Assembly: GCA_023415205.1 (NCBI GenBank)
Contig: JAEZLR010000045.1
Span: forward strand, 62,001-126,000
DNA: 64,000 nucleotides
Origin: Bacillota bacterium
Lineage (GTDB): Bacteria; Bacillota; Clostridia; DSM-8532
Reading direction: 5' to 3'
The notes under the pieces were generated by a model that made no database searches, was not told the origin of the DNA, and saw only the letters and a list, made by a program, of their open reading frames with translations. Shown here piece after piece: positions 25,991-34,101 of the stretch (position 1 is the first letter of the stretch; each line of letters opens with the position of its first letter). The position numbers and the translations under genes were made by a program.

Positions 25991-27292
25991 TTGACCTATA
26001 CACAAGCTATAAAATATCTTGAATCACGGAGACTAATTGGCATCAAGCCCGGTCTCGAAAGAGTAAAAGCCCTGCTGAGTCTGTTTTCAAACCCTCAGCA
26101 AGGGCTTCCTTGTATTCATGTGGCAGGCAGCAACGGTAAGGGTTCCACCTCTGCCTTTATCACTGGAATCCTCAGGGCGCAGGGCTACAGGGTGGGACAG
26201 TTTTCCTCGCCCTATTTTACTTCCCCGTGTGAAATGTTCAGAATCGAAACCCAGCCTATTTCTCAACAAGATTTTGCCAGTCTGGTGGAAGAAGCTGCCG
26301 TCCACTGTGCCCTTCTGGACAGAACCCTCGAGCAGGGGCCTACCGAATACGAAATATACACCTGCCTGGCTCTGACCTATTTTAAACGCAGTCGTTGCCA
26401 TATTGGGGTGATAGAGGCCTGTATGGGAGGGCGCTTTGATTGCACTAATATTCTGGAGGAGGTAAAGGCCTGTGTCATCACCAAGCTCTCCATGGAGCAT
26501 CAGAGCTACCTGGGAGGAACATTGGACAAAATAGCCTGGCATAAGGCTGGTATTATGAAAGAGGGGGTTCCCGTCATTACCTGCCCCCAAAAGCCTGAGG
26601 CCATGGAGGTTCTCAGGGCCGAAGCCCACTCAAAGCAAGCTCCCTTGATAATAGCCTGCCATGAGGACATAAAGCTTCAGTCGGTCACTCAGGAAGGCAT
26701 TGTCTTTGATATTGATAGTCGTGTGGGGTTAAGGCTTTCGAGTCCCGCCCTGTACCAGACAGAAAATGCCGTTCTAGCGCTTTCAGCCATAAATGCTCTT
26801 GAAGAGCAGGGCCTCTTTATTACTGAGGAAGCTGTAAAACAGGGGCTTGAGGGAGTAAAATGGCCGGGGCGCTTTGAAATTCTTCATAGAAAGCCCGATT
26901 TTATTCTGGATTGTTGTCATAACCCCGATGGGGTGGAGGCCTTTATCCATGCCTATAAAGCCTTATATGGAGAAAAAAGGGCAGTTGTTCTCATTGGCGT
27001 CATGGCTGACAAGGACTATCCCCAAATGCTTGAAAGCCTGTCATCCATTGCCTCAGTAATCATTGCCATAGAATCCAACTCGCCTCGGGCGCTTTCAGCA
27101 GATATTCTCAAGGAGGCAGCTTCCAAGACTTGTGAATTTGCGATTAAAAGTGATACAATAGGAGAAGCAGTGACAAAAAGTCTCAGTCTGGCCGGTCAAA
27201 AAGGTGTAGTCTGTGCGCTCGGTTCCCATTTTCATGCCGATACGATCAAAAGGGCGCTTTTACTTCAGGATTTTGGAGGATTGTTATGCTAA
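25991..27292 (+). CDS. folC: Folylpolyglutamate synthase / dihydrofolate synthase
   Basis: An ATP-dependent ligase adding glutamate to folates or dihydropteroate. The 433 residues include the P-loop HVAGSNGKGSTSAFI, the family segment GQFSSPYF and RFEILHRKPDFILDCCHNPDG in the C-terminal domain. The MurD-like ligase fold is complete. It starts at TTG 25991 with only a weak ribosome site (GGAAAGAG). Its last seven bases overlap the ATG of the TPR gene, an indication of coupling. No other folate gene is near. Confidence 0.93.
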   Translation: MTYTQAIKYLESRRLIGIKPGLERVKALLSLFSNPQQGLPCIHVAGSNGKGSTSAFITGILRAQGYRVGQFSSPYFTSPCEMFRIETQPISQQDFASLVEEAAVHCALLDRTLEQGPTEYEIYTCLALTYFKRSRCHIGVIEACMGGRFDCTNILEEVKACVITKLSMEHQSYLGGTLDKIAWHKAGIMKEGVPVITCPQKPEAMEVLRAEAHSKQAPLIIACHEDIKLQSVTQEGIVFDIDSRVGLRLSSPALYQTENAVLALSAINALEEQGLFITEEAVKQGLEGVKWPGRFEILHRKPDFILDCCHNPDGVEAFIHAYKALYGEKRAVVLIGVMADKDYPQMLESLSSIASVIIAIESNSPRALSADILKEAASKTCEFAIKSDTIGEAVTKSLSLAGQKGVVCALGSHFHADTIKRALLLQDFGGLLC

Positions 27293-28485
27293 ATATCAGC
27301 GAAGAGCTATCAAACTTTAAATCCATTGATGTTGAAACCCTTGAACAGAAAATCGGGACAATTCCCGATGATATGAAACAGGCGATTGATTTATATAATA
27401 AAGCCCTTGAGGATGTGGCCAGTAAAAATGAGGATATGGCTATAATCGCACTAAAAAAGGCAGTTGCCATCTATCCTGCCTTCTATGAGGCGATGAACCT
27501 TATGGGTGTCTGTTACGCTGCAGAAAATCAGGAAGATAATGCCCGGGCCATGTTTAACAAGGTGATTAAAATGGACGATAGCAGCATCCGGGCTTCTCGG
27601 TACTTAGATGAGCTCGATGGAAAGCTTCCTGTGGCTGAACCCAAGAATAAAACCTTTAAGCAAAAGAATAAACCGCGCAAGGAATCAACCTTTTCTACCT
27701 GGGCAAAGAGCGGCCTTGCCGCCGAGAAGAATCAGCCCTATTATCTGAAATATGTGCTTGGGATTGTCATCGGGGTTCTGCTTATGAGTTTAGTGTGGCT
27801 AATTGTACCGGTGGACAAGCCCATTAATATTGACTTTAAGGGCTTGTTTAACAAGCCCGCTGATCAAACCGCCCAGGTTAAGGAACTCCAGAACGAAAAC
27901 CTTAATCTTAATACCCGGCTGGACGAAGCTCTGGCCGCTCTTGAGAAAGCCCGGGAAACCGAAAAGCAACTCCAGGATCAGATGGACCAGTATGTTAAGT
28001 GGAGTGCCATTTTAAGAGACCTACAAAATCTGGCCGATCAAGGTAAATACCGTGAGGTCGTGGTTGAGATAGAAAAGAATCTGGCGGGTTTGACCCTGCC
28101 TGCAGAAATTGAGAAGGAAATCATCGCCCTGAATAATGTATGCAAGCCCAAAGCCATTAAGCAGTTCTATGAATCGGCTAAGAAAATGTATGATGCCAAT
28201 GCCAAGGCTAAGGCCCTGGAGGACTATCAGCAGGCGGCTAATGAATTTTCTATGGGTATTCGTATCCTTGAGGAGCTTCAGGAAAAGCCCGCTTATATGG
28301 CAGAGCTCTATTACTATGGGGGTAAGGCCATTGCGCTGTCAGAGGCCCCTTCAAAGGACGAGGCCAACCTGGAAGCCGTCCGCTGCTTTAAAGCTGTTAT
28401 CAGCAATTTCCCCGGTACTAAGCTGGCCTCCTATTCCCAGGCCAGGATTAACGAAATAGAGGCGGGGAAATTAATTAAGCACTAA
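27286..28485 (+). CDS. TPR protein with one central transmembrane helix and coiled coil
   Basis: About 399 residues in four parts. An N-terminal cytoplasmic TPR segment (about 30-115, with NEDMAIIALKKAVAIYPAFY) is followed by a basic linker. One transmembrane helix lies near 153-173 (YVLGIVIGVLLMSLVWLIV). A coiled coil (about 195-240) and a second TPR-like helical region (245-395, ending near FPGTKLASYSQARINEIE) complete it. The second part is predicted to be outside the membrane. ATG 27286 has GGAGGA six bases upstream inside folC. No family name can be assigned beyond TPR; a scaffold or envelope role is inference. A strong terminator ends the yerC-secA-folC run shortly after. Confidence 0.8.
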   Translation: MLNISEELSNFKSIDVETLEQKIGTIPDDMKQAIDLYNKALEDVASKNEDMAIIALKKAVAIYPAFYEAMNLMGVCYAAENQEDNARAMFNKVIKMDDSSIRASRYLDELDGKLPVAEPKNKTFKQKNKPRKESTFSTWAKSGLAAEKNQPYYLKYVLGIVIGVLLMSLVWLIVPVDKPINIDFKGLFNKPADQTAQVKELQNENLNLNTRLDEALAALEKARETEKQLQDQMDQYVKWSAILRDLQNLADQGKYREVVVEIEKNLAGLTLPAEIEKEIIALNNVCKPKAIKQFYESAKKMYDANAKAKALEDYQQAANEFSMGIRILEELQEKPAYMAELYYYGGKAIALSEAPSKDEANLEAVRCFKAVISNFPGTKLASYSQARINEIEAGKLIKH

Positions 28486-28598
28486 CCAAGGGTTAAGAAA
28501 GATTTCTGATAGCGTTAGTCAGGCTTTCAACAAGGTGCTTAATAAAAAGTACTTATCGAAGATAATTCCCTGAAGAGAATCTTGAGTGAGTACCAACC

Positions 28599-28628
28599 AG
28601 CCGCCCCTTTTCAAGGGGGTGGCTTTTT
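28599..28628 (+). terminator. Intrinsic terminator of the yerC-secA-folC-TPR unit
   Basis: AGCCGCCCCTT (28599-28609) pairs with AAGGGGGTGGCT (28613-28624), with one G-T pair, and is followed by TTTTT. Confidence 0.87.
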
Positions 28629-28637
28629 CTCGACCTT

Positions 28638-31217
28638 CTATTTTTTAAAGAAGCAGACCGTCCGTTGGGACATGGTATCCGAAAGCAGCGTGAGCTGGCT
28701 GTGGGAGGTATCATACACCCGGAGAATGTCGGAGAGCTCAACCTCTGAAGGCTCAAGGACACTTAAGTGATTTTGCAGGCCTTCCAGCAATTCAGGCTGA
28801 TAAATGAACTTTTCCCCGGAATCAAGGAGAGCTGCGTAGAAAATACCGGCTTCCACCAGATCCTGAAAGAAATGGCTTCCGAAGGAAAGCTCGGGCATGT
28901 ACCCAGCCCCTTCATAGGATATCTCACAGAGTGCTTTAATGGAGCTGATCTCCGCAAATCTTACCGGAACGCCCAGCTCGGGTGAGGTGGTACCCCAGCG
29001 GCCGGGGCCCATGAGCAACACCGATCTCTGGGTTTCCTTAAGGGCGGTGTTAATCTTTCCGATGGCCCGAGCCACCCGATACTTGGTATTCATGGGGCTC
29101 AGGTAGTAGTTTTTGGGATCGACCAGTATTACGGTATCAATGGGTTGAAAAATCGAGCCACCCATGGTGGACCCTGTCAAGGAAAACAGATGCTTTTCAG
29201 TACCATTCTTCGGGATATGAACCTTGATGCCCAAGCCTCTGGTTTGAAGAGGCCTGCATTGTAGAAGGTTGACGGCGAAGTCCCCCTGTTCGGAGAAATT
29301 AATGGTAAATTCTATATCCACAGGATAATGATACTGCTCATCAATAGTCTGCAGCATTTCCTTAAGATGGCTTAAAAGACTGTTATTATGGAGGATGCCG
29401 TCACAGGTGGTAAAAAGAGCCTCGGTGGTTATACCCCGTTCTCTCAGCCGGTTCTCTGCTTCAATGTCATGTTCAATCATGCTCTCCTTGTACCAAGGGG
29501 GAAGCTTGGGAGCTAGAGCTTCCAGGGAAACCACCTTCGGTGCATTTTCCAGGAGACTTAAGGTATCCAGGTATCTCTGAGAGAAACGGCTTCGTTGGAT
29601 ATGGTTTGACAAGGGACGTAGATCAGGCTTATCAAGAGCTGCGACTCGGGGATAATCCCCGTCGGTTCGATCCACCGCACGGGTGCCAAGACCGAGAACC
29701 AGACGGACCATCCCTGCCTTTGGATCAATTTCTCTATTCCAGACATAAGAGTTGTAGGAGTAGCCTACACCTGCAGCACAGGGCATAAAAATATCGTCAA
29801 ACCGTGAACCGGAAACCCTTTGGACCAGAATGGCCATCTGCTCGTCGTTCTGGTCCAGGCCTCTCTGCATGCGGTAGGCCAAAGCCGATTCATCCATGGA
29901 GCTGGCATACACCCTTCTGACGGCATTTTCAAAGTCTCTGAAACGCTCATCGGGGCTTCCTGAATTAACACAAAAAATGGACTCGTATTTACCGGCGAAG
30001 GCATTGCCGAAGCTGTCTTCCAAAAGGCTGCTGGATCTGACAATGATGGGATTCTGGCCGAAATACTCCAGCATTCTTCTGAACTGCTCCCGGATACTGT
30101 TTGGGAAAATTCCATTTAATAGCTTGTCTTTTAAGTCCCGGGCGGCGAGGAAATAGCCCTCGGGGGTTCTCTGCATGATGCGGAGCTTCCACCAGCCATT
30201 TTGCACCAGATAGGTATAAAACACATCGGAGCCAATGTAAAAAGAATCATGGGGCTCCAGCTTCATAAACAGGTCAGGACGAGCATTTTCCAGAATCTTA
30301 CGGGCTAGAAGCATACCGGTGGCCTTGCCGCCTATGCTTCCTGAACCGATCATTCTTTGCTTGATCTTTAAAAAATCAGCCAGCTTGAAGTGGGTTTGAA
30401 TAAGGCCGGCCAGCTGTGGCTCCCGCCCGATGAGCATTCGGCAAAGCTTACTCAACATTTCGGGAGAACCCGTTGATCCGGAGTCTATTTCATGCGTGGC
30501 TTTAATAAAAAAACGATCCCAATTGTCCAGGGATTGATCGCTGTGACCAATCCCCTGGTTGGCCATATGGGCATAGAATTTACTGGCGCTGATGCCATCG
30601 GTGAGTGGCAGGAGGGCCTGGTTGTCTTCTGAGAACTTGTGGGGAAGAAACATGGTCTGGGAGTAACGCTTCCAAACCTTCAAAGGGTGGACATACATCT
30701 CCTTGCCGGTCCCAAACACATCCAGGAGCAACTGGGTGGTTTCCCGGATGGTGGCGATGGTCTCATAGGAATGGCGGTTGCGCAGAATTCCGAAAAAAGC
30801 AACGGTATCCAGCTCAAACAAATAGGGGCAGGTAACCCTGAAAAAATTGCCCATCATCAAGTCGGCAGCCCAAACGGACTGCAACTGGGAAAGGCAATCA
30901 AAGACGTAAAAGGCCTCACGCCCCTCTTTTGAAATGATATCATTGACCCTTACCGTAAAGCCCTCAAAACCAGAATCCGCATCCAGGGTATAGATTTTCA
31001 GGCCTTCCTGCGGCGAGAGGAGCGGGTCATGCTCGGCAAAGCGCATATAGATAACCGTTCTTTTTTCCTCAAGGGCTCTAGACACAAAGGGCCGGACAAA
31101 AAACAGATAATCCCTGATGTTGGATAATTGTAGAACGACGTTATCCCCTAACCTGATGGAATCAAGGGCCTGATCCAGCCCATATAAGCCGGAATGTATC
31201 CTGTCAAAAGCGGCCAT
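28638..31217 (-). CDS. Orphan PPDK_N-type ATP-grasp protein with degenerate KaiC-like N-terminus
   Basis: An 859-residue protein. The central region carries the nucleotide-binding signature of PEP synthase/pyruvate phosphate dikinase (PIIVRSSSLLEDSFGNAFAG, then KYESIF). It lacks the swivelling phosphohistidine domain and the PEP/pyruvate TIM barrel, so it cannot be a normal PEP synthase. The first 200 or so residues resemble a RecA/KaiC-like module (YGLDQALDSIRLGDNVVLQL) in which the P-loop is missing. The C-terminal part has a conserved-looking MGPGRWGTTSPELG. ATG 31217 has GGGGGAG six bases upstream; in-frame starts further up lack a site. Its own promoter is good. The biochemical role is unknown. 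Confidence 0.75.
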   Translation of the reverse strand: MAAFDRIHSGLYGLDQALDSIRLGDNVVLQLSNIRDYLFFVRPFVSRALEEKRTVIYMRFAEHDPLLSPQEGLKIYTLDADSGFEGFTVRVNDIISKEGREAFYVFDCLSQLQSVWAADLMMGNFFRVTCPYLFELDTVAFFGILRNRHSYETIATIRETTQLLLDVFGTGKEMYVHPLKVWKRYSQTMFLPHKFSEDNQALLPLTDGISASKFYAHMANQGIGHSDQSLDNWDRFFIKATHEIDSGSTGSPEMLSKLCRMLIGREPQLAGLIQTHFKLADFLKIKQRMIGSGSIGGKATGMLLARKILENARPDLFMKLEPHDSFYIGSDVFYTYLVQNGWWKLRIMQRTPEGYFLAARDLKDKLLNGIFPNSIREQFRRMLEYFGQNPIIVRSSSLLEDSFGNAFAGKYESIFCVNSGSPDERFRDFENAVRRVYASSMDESALAYRMQRGLDQNDEQMAILVQRVSGSRFDDIFMPCAAGVGYSYNSYVWNREIDPKAGMVRLVLGLGTRAVDRTDGDYPRVAALDKPDLRPLSNHIQRSRFSQRYLDTLSLLENAPKVVSLEALAPKLPPWYKESMIEHDIEAENRLRERGITTEALFTTCDGILHNNSLLSHLKEMLQTIDEQYHYPVDIEFTINFSEQGDFAVNLLQCRPLQTRGLGIKVHIPKNGTEKHLFSLTGSTMGGSIFQPIDTVILVDPKNYYLSPMNTKYRVARAIGKINTALKETQRSVLLMGPGRWGTTSPELGVPVRFAEISSIKALCEISYEGAGYMPELSFGSHFFQDLVEAGIFYAALLDSGEKFIYQPELLEGLQNHLSVLEPSEVELSDILRVYDTSHSQLTLLSDTMSQRTVCFFKK

Positions 31218-31269
31218 ATTCGACTCCCCCATCCTATAGCGGCAAATGGCACCGATCAATTCACTTTAA

Positions 31270-31298
31270 AGTATAGAAAAAATCCCAATTAAAGTCAA
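31270..31298 (-). promoter_or_regulatory. Promoter for the ATP-grasp gene
   Basis: Minus-strand TTGACT (31298-31293), a 17-base spacer and TATACT (31275-31270) make a near-consensus sigma-A promoter. Transcription would start about 45 bases before the ATG. Confidence 0.8.
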
Positions 31299-31422
31299 TC
31301 TTCGGTACGGCTGGGGGAGGCGTACTCAGGGTCTGTAAGCACCGGTCTCGGTGGGGGAATAGCGAATACGGAAACGGGGGAGTTTATCCAAATTTAGTTA
31401 TTGGGTTACCCAGAGTAAGAGT

Positions 31423-31452
31423 AAAAAAAGAAGCCGCTTTATAAGCGGCTTC
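31423..31452 (-). terminator. Intrinsic terminator of PPi-phosphofructokinase
   Basis: GAAGCCGCTT and AAGCGGCTTC form a 10-bp stem with a 3-base loop, followed on the minus strand by seven T residues. Confidence 0.92.
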
Positions 31453-31471
31453 TAGAAAGGCAAATGCAGAT

Positions 31472-32725
31472 TTATTTTGTAGCCAATACCTTCTTGAGCT
31501 TGGCGAAACGGGGCAGCCCATCCTCAATGGGAGGCTTGGATTCACCTGCGATGAGAGGCAGAGCATAATCAACATAATCCTGGGTGAGTCCGGTTCCTTC
31601 TTCATTAATCCATTCGCGGGGTATCTTCTTCTCGGTATTGGCCACCTCGGTGAGGTTAACCAGAACATACTCGCAAACATATTTGCCATTTTTCTCAGCT
31701 CTTTTATAGGCCACCATGTGATCGGTAGTGCCTTCAACTGCATATTGAACAGCCTTCTGGCCTGCGGTGAAGGTTTCCTCCACGTCTGTTGCGGAAGCCC
31801 AGTGAGCGGCACATCTTTGGAGCAAGGAGAACTCGATGGCACGCGCCTTGCACTTGAGTTCCTTCTTCAGCACGTCGGCAAGCACCTGAGCGGTTCCGCC
31901 AAGCTGTGCGTGACCAAAGGAATCCTTTTCGCTGGCCAAGGAAGAGCCATATTCGGAGATATATTTTCCGTTCTTATCCTTGATACCTTCGGAAGCGGCA
32001 ACGATGAGCTTGCCATTATTCTTCTCATAGATTTTTTTACAGTCGACAATAAACTTTTCCATATCAAATTGGATTTCAGGGAGGTAAATCAGATCAGGGC
32101 CCTGGCCTTTATAAGAAGCAAGAGCAGTTGCAGCTGTCAGCCATCCGGCATTTCTTCCCATTACCTCAAGGACGCATACCATGGGAGTGTCATACACTCT
32201 TGCGTCTTGGTAGACTTCCATGGTGGAGGTAGCCACATATTTGGCTGCACTGGCATATCCGGGGCAGTGATCGGTGGCATAAAGGTCATTGTCGATAGTC
32301 TTGGGAACACCCATGACACGGCATTCATAACCGGACTTCTGCATGAATTTGCTGACCTTATTACAGGTATCCATGGAATCGTTACCGCCGTTATAGAAGA
32401 AATAACGGATATCGTACTTCTTGAACACTTCCAGAAGTCTGATGTAGTCGGTAGGATCCTTGTCAGGGTCTGCCAGCTTGTAACGAACAGAGCCTAAGGC
32501 AGAGGAAGGAGTGGTTTTCAGAAGTTCAAGCTCCTTGGGGTCTTCCTGGGACATATCATAGAATTTTTCTTCGAGAATACCGCGAATACCGTTTGCAGCA
32601 CCGAAGACCTTGGGGATACAGTCCATCTTAAGAGCCTCGGTTATAACGCCAGCAGCGCTTGCGTTGATAACGGAGGTGGGTCCGCCGGACTGACCGAAGA
32701 TAGCATTTCCGACTAATTTAGCCAT
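31472..32725 (-). CDS. pfp: 6-phosphofructokinase, probably diphosphate-dependent
   Basis: Phosphorylates fructose 6-phosphate in glycolysis. The 417 residues begin KLVGNAIFGQSGGPTSVIN. The nucleotide-site segment reads YNGGNDSMDT, and the catalytic segment is GVPKTIDNDLYATDH. A lysine in P-K-T-I-D-N-D together with an acidic residue after G-G-x is the pattern of PPi-dependent enzymes; ATP enzymes have Gly in place of these residues. PPi dependence is therefore inferred by motif. GGAGG is spaced eight bases from ATG 32725; the ATG at 32740 overlaps that site. A TATAAT lies on the minus strand near 32785, without a clear -35. The gene is divergent from the pseudo-receiver gene. Confidence 0.88.
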   Translation of the reverse strand: MAKLVGNAIFGQSGGPTSVINASAAGVITEALKMDCIPKVFGAANGIRGILEEKFYDMSQEDPKELELLKTTPSSALGSVRYKLADPDKDPTDYIRLLEVFKKYDIRYFFYNGGNDSMDTCNKVSKFMQKSGYECRVMGVPKTIDNDLYATDHCPGYASAAKYVATSTMEVYQDARVYDTPMVCVLEVMGRNAGWLTAATALASYKGQGPDLIYLPEIQFDMEKFIVDCKKIYEKNNGKLIVAASEGIKDKNGKYISEYGSSLASEKDSFGHAQLGGTAQVLADVLKKELKCKARAIEFSLLQRCAAHWASATDVEETFTAGQKAVQYAVEGTTDHMVAYKRAEKNGKYVCEYVLVNLTEVANTEKKIPREWINEEGTGLTQDYVDYALPLIAGESKPPIEDGLPRFAKLKKVLATK

Positions 32726-32845
32726 GTTTGTTGCCTCCATTCAAATATATGTTTTATTATTTTCATTATAATACTGCGTATCTTTTAGCCTATTTCAAGG
32801 GACTTAAAAATAACCAGCATTAAATATATCATAAAGGCTTTTTTC

Positions 32846-32868
32846 GCGCAACGTGATATTGCGCAATA
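32846..32868. promoter_or_regulatory. Operator-like palindromes in the divergent pfp / pseudo-receiver region
   Basis: A perfect 12-bp palindrome TATTGCGCAATA occupies 32857-32868. Its left half-site is also paired by an inverted copy, GCGCAA (32846-32851) with TTGCGC (32859-32864). It lies 11 bases upstream of the -35 of the rightward promoter. The binding protein is unknown. Confidence 0.45.
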
Positions 32869-32879
32869 ATAGCAAAGGG

Positions 32880-32908
32880 TTGTGGGCAATTTTTGCTCGT
32901 GGTATAAT
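32880..32908 (+). promoter_or_regulatory. Promoter for the pseudo-receiver/GGDEF gene
   Basis: TTGTGG (32880-32885), a 17-base spacer and TATAAT (32903-32908) fit sigma-A well. Confidence 0.75.
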
Positions 32909-32967
32909 GAAATTTAATGAGCCAAAAGGATTTGGCTTTAGACGGTTAGCAAAGGATGGCTTGTACC

Positions 32968-33876
32968 ATGGACAAAAAAATACTTCTTCATATCGAGAAC
33001 CGGTTTTTAAAAGGACTATTGCTCAAGTCAATCGCCTCGGTGGACATAGGCATTCTGGAAATCATCGACCGGGACGATTTGAAGCTTAAACTGGATACTT
33101 TCGGTTCAAGTATCAGCCTTGCGCTTCTGGAAATCACTAATGATAATATCAGCATCGTCAAGGAAGAGATAGACTGTATCCGGTCTAATGTCCCTCAAAT
33201 GCCGCTTATGGCAGTGGTTTCCAAGGATACCTCTGATATTGTAACCTTTGCAACTCGTTCGGGCATTAAGGATGTTATGTTCTTACCCAAAAGCAAAGAA
33301 TCCTATCGAAAGTTGATAGAGGAAAAGCTACAACCCTATTATGATCAATGGGTTCCCTCTGTTTTACCGTCCCAATCCGTTCTTGCCGATTTTATAGAAC
33401 AGCCTGACCTTAAGGAGAGCATGGCCATAGAATTCAAACATGCCCAACGGGGAAACTATCCTGTCACCCTGGTCATGGCCTGCCTGACAGGGCAGGAGGC
33501 ATGTAAAGCCCCCGGCTTCTATGGGAGGGTGAGGACCTATTTACGGGATACCGACAAGCTTTTAAAAGTGGACAACAAGGCGTTCCTTGGCGTTTTCCCC
33601 TATACTCAGAAGGAGTATGCCCTCGTCCTTGAACAAAAGTTCAGAAGAGCCTTTGAAGCCGAATTTGGAAAACCCGGTCATCATATTAACCTCTATCTTT
33701 ACTCAGCCACCTTTCCTGTGGATGAGGATCATCCTGAAAAAATTCTTGAGAGGCTTAAAAATGGTATAAACAATAGTATGACCATTACCAGTCTGAAGGT
33801 TCCCCTGAACACTCTATCCAGAAGCGAGCTAGAAAGCTATAAGCAAAAGATCAGACAATATCGTAGATTCATGTAA
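32968..33876 (+). CDS. Pseudo-receiver fused to degenerate GGDEF domain with intact I-site
   Basis: About 302 residues. Residues 1-125 resemble a response-regulator receiver domain: the phospho-acceptor position reads LALLEIT, with Glu55 instead of Asp, while Ser85 and Lys108 (VMFLPKSKE) occupy the usual switch positions. The second domain follows the GGDEF fold (RGNYPVTLVMA, then VRTYLRDTDKLLKV), but the signature is D-N-K-A-F (202-206) in place of G-G-D-E-F. The I-site R-x-x-D is kept (Arg193, Asp196) with exactly five residues between. I infer a non-catalytic cyclic di-GMP-binding protein. ATG 32968 follows AAAGGA; ATG 32956 is an alternative. A terminator overlaps its stop. Confidence 0.72.
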   Translation: MDKKILLHIENRFLKGLLLKSIASVDIGILEIIDRDDLKLKLDTFGSSISLALLEITNDNISIVKEEIDCIRSNVPQMPLMAVVSKDTSDIVTFATRSGIKDVMFLPKSKESYRKLIEEKLQPYYDQWVPSVLPSQSVLADFIEQPDLKESMAIEFKHAQRGNYPVTLVMACLTGQEACKAPGFYGRVRTYLRDTDKLLKVDNKAFLGVFPYTQKEYALVLEQKFRRAFEAEFGKPGHHINLYLYSATFPVDEDHPEKILERLKNGINNSMTITSLKVPLNTLSRSELESYKQKIRQYRRFM

Positions 33877-33903
33877 ACCTGATGGAAAATCAGGTTTTTC
33901 TTT
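33875..33903 (+). terminator. Intrinsic terminator after the pseudo-receiver gene
   Basis: AAACCTGAT pairs with ATCAGGTTT around a 5-base loop, followed by T-rich sequence; it begins inside the stop codon. Confidence 0.87.
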
Positions 33904-33982
33904 TGCATGGGTTCCTTTCTGCTTATCATAGGGTTTAAATATGATCAGATCATAATTTAATAACAAATACCAAAAATTATAC

Positions 33983-34010
33983 TTGTGACCCATGAAAATT
34001 ATGTTATAAT
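33983..34010 (+). promoter_or_regulatory. nifJ: Promoter for nifJ
   Basis: TTGTGA (33983-33988), a 16-base spacer and TATAAT (34005-34010). The 85-base AT-rich leader contains AATGTA/TACATT inverted repeats (about 34057-34075) that could bind a regulator. Confidence 0.65.
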
Positions 34011-34101
34011 ATTTTCTGAACGTCCATTATTCATAAGGGACAAATGTAACTTATAATGTATACAATGTACATTATTGTTATAAAATCAAGGAGGGAAACA
34101 C

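Noticed and set aside
31718..32497. 259-residue plus-strand frame opposite PPi-phosphofructokinase
   Set aside because: Complement of a conserved enzyme; no ribosome site or domain.
34055..34095. Rex (NADH) operator ahead of nifJ
   Set aside because: TTGTTA is seen once, but the inverted partner TAACAA at the right distance is absent.
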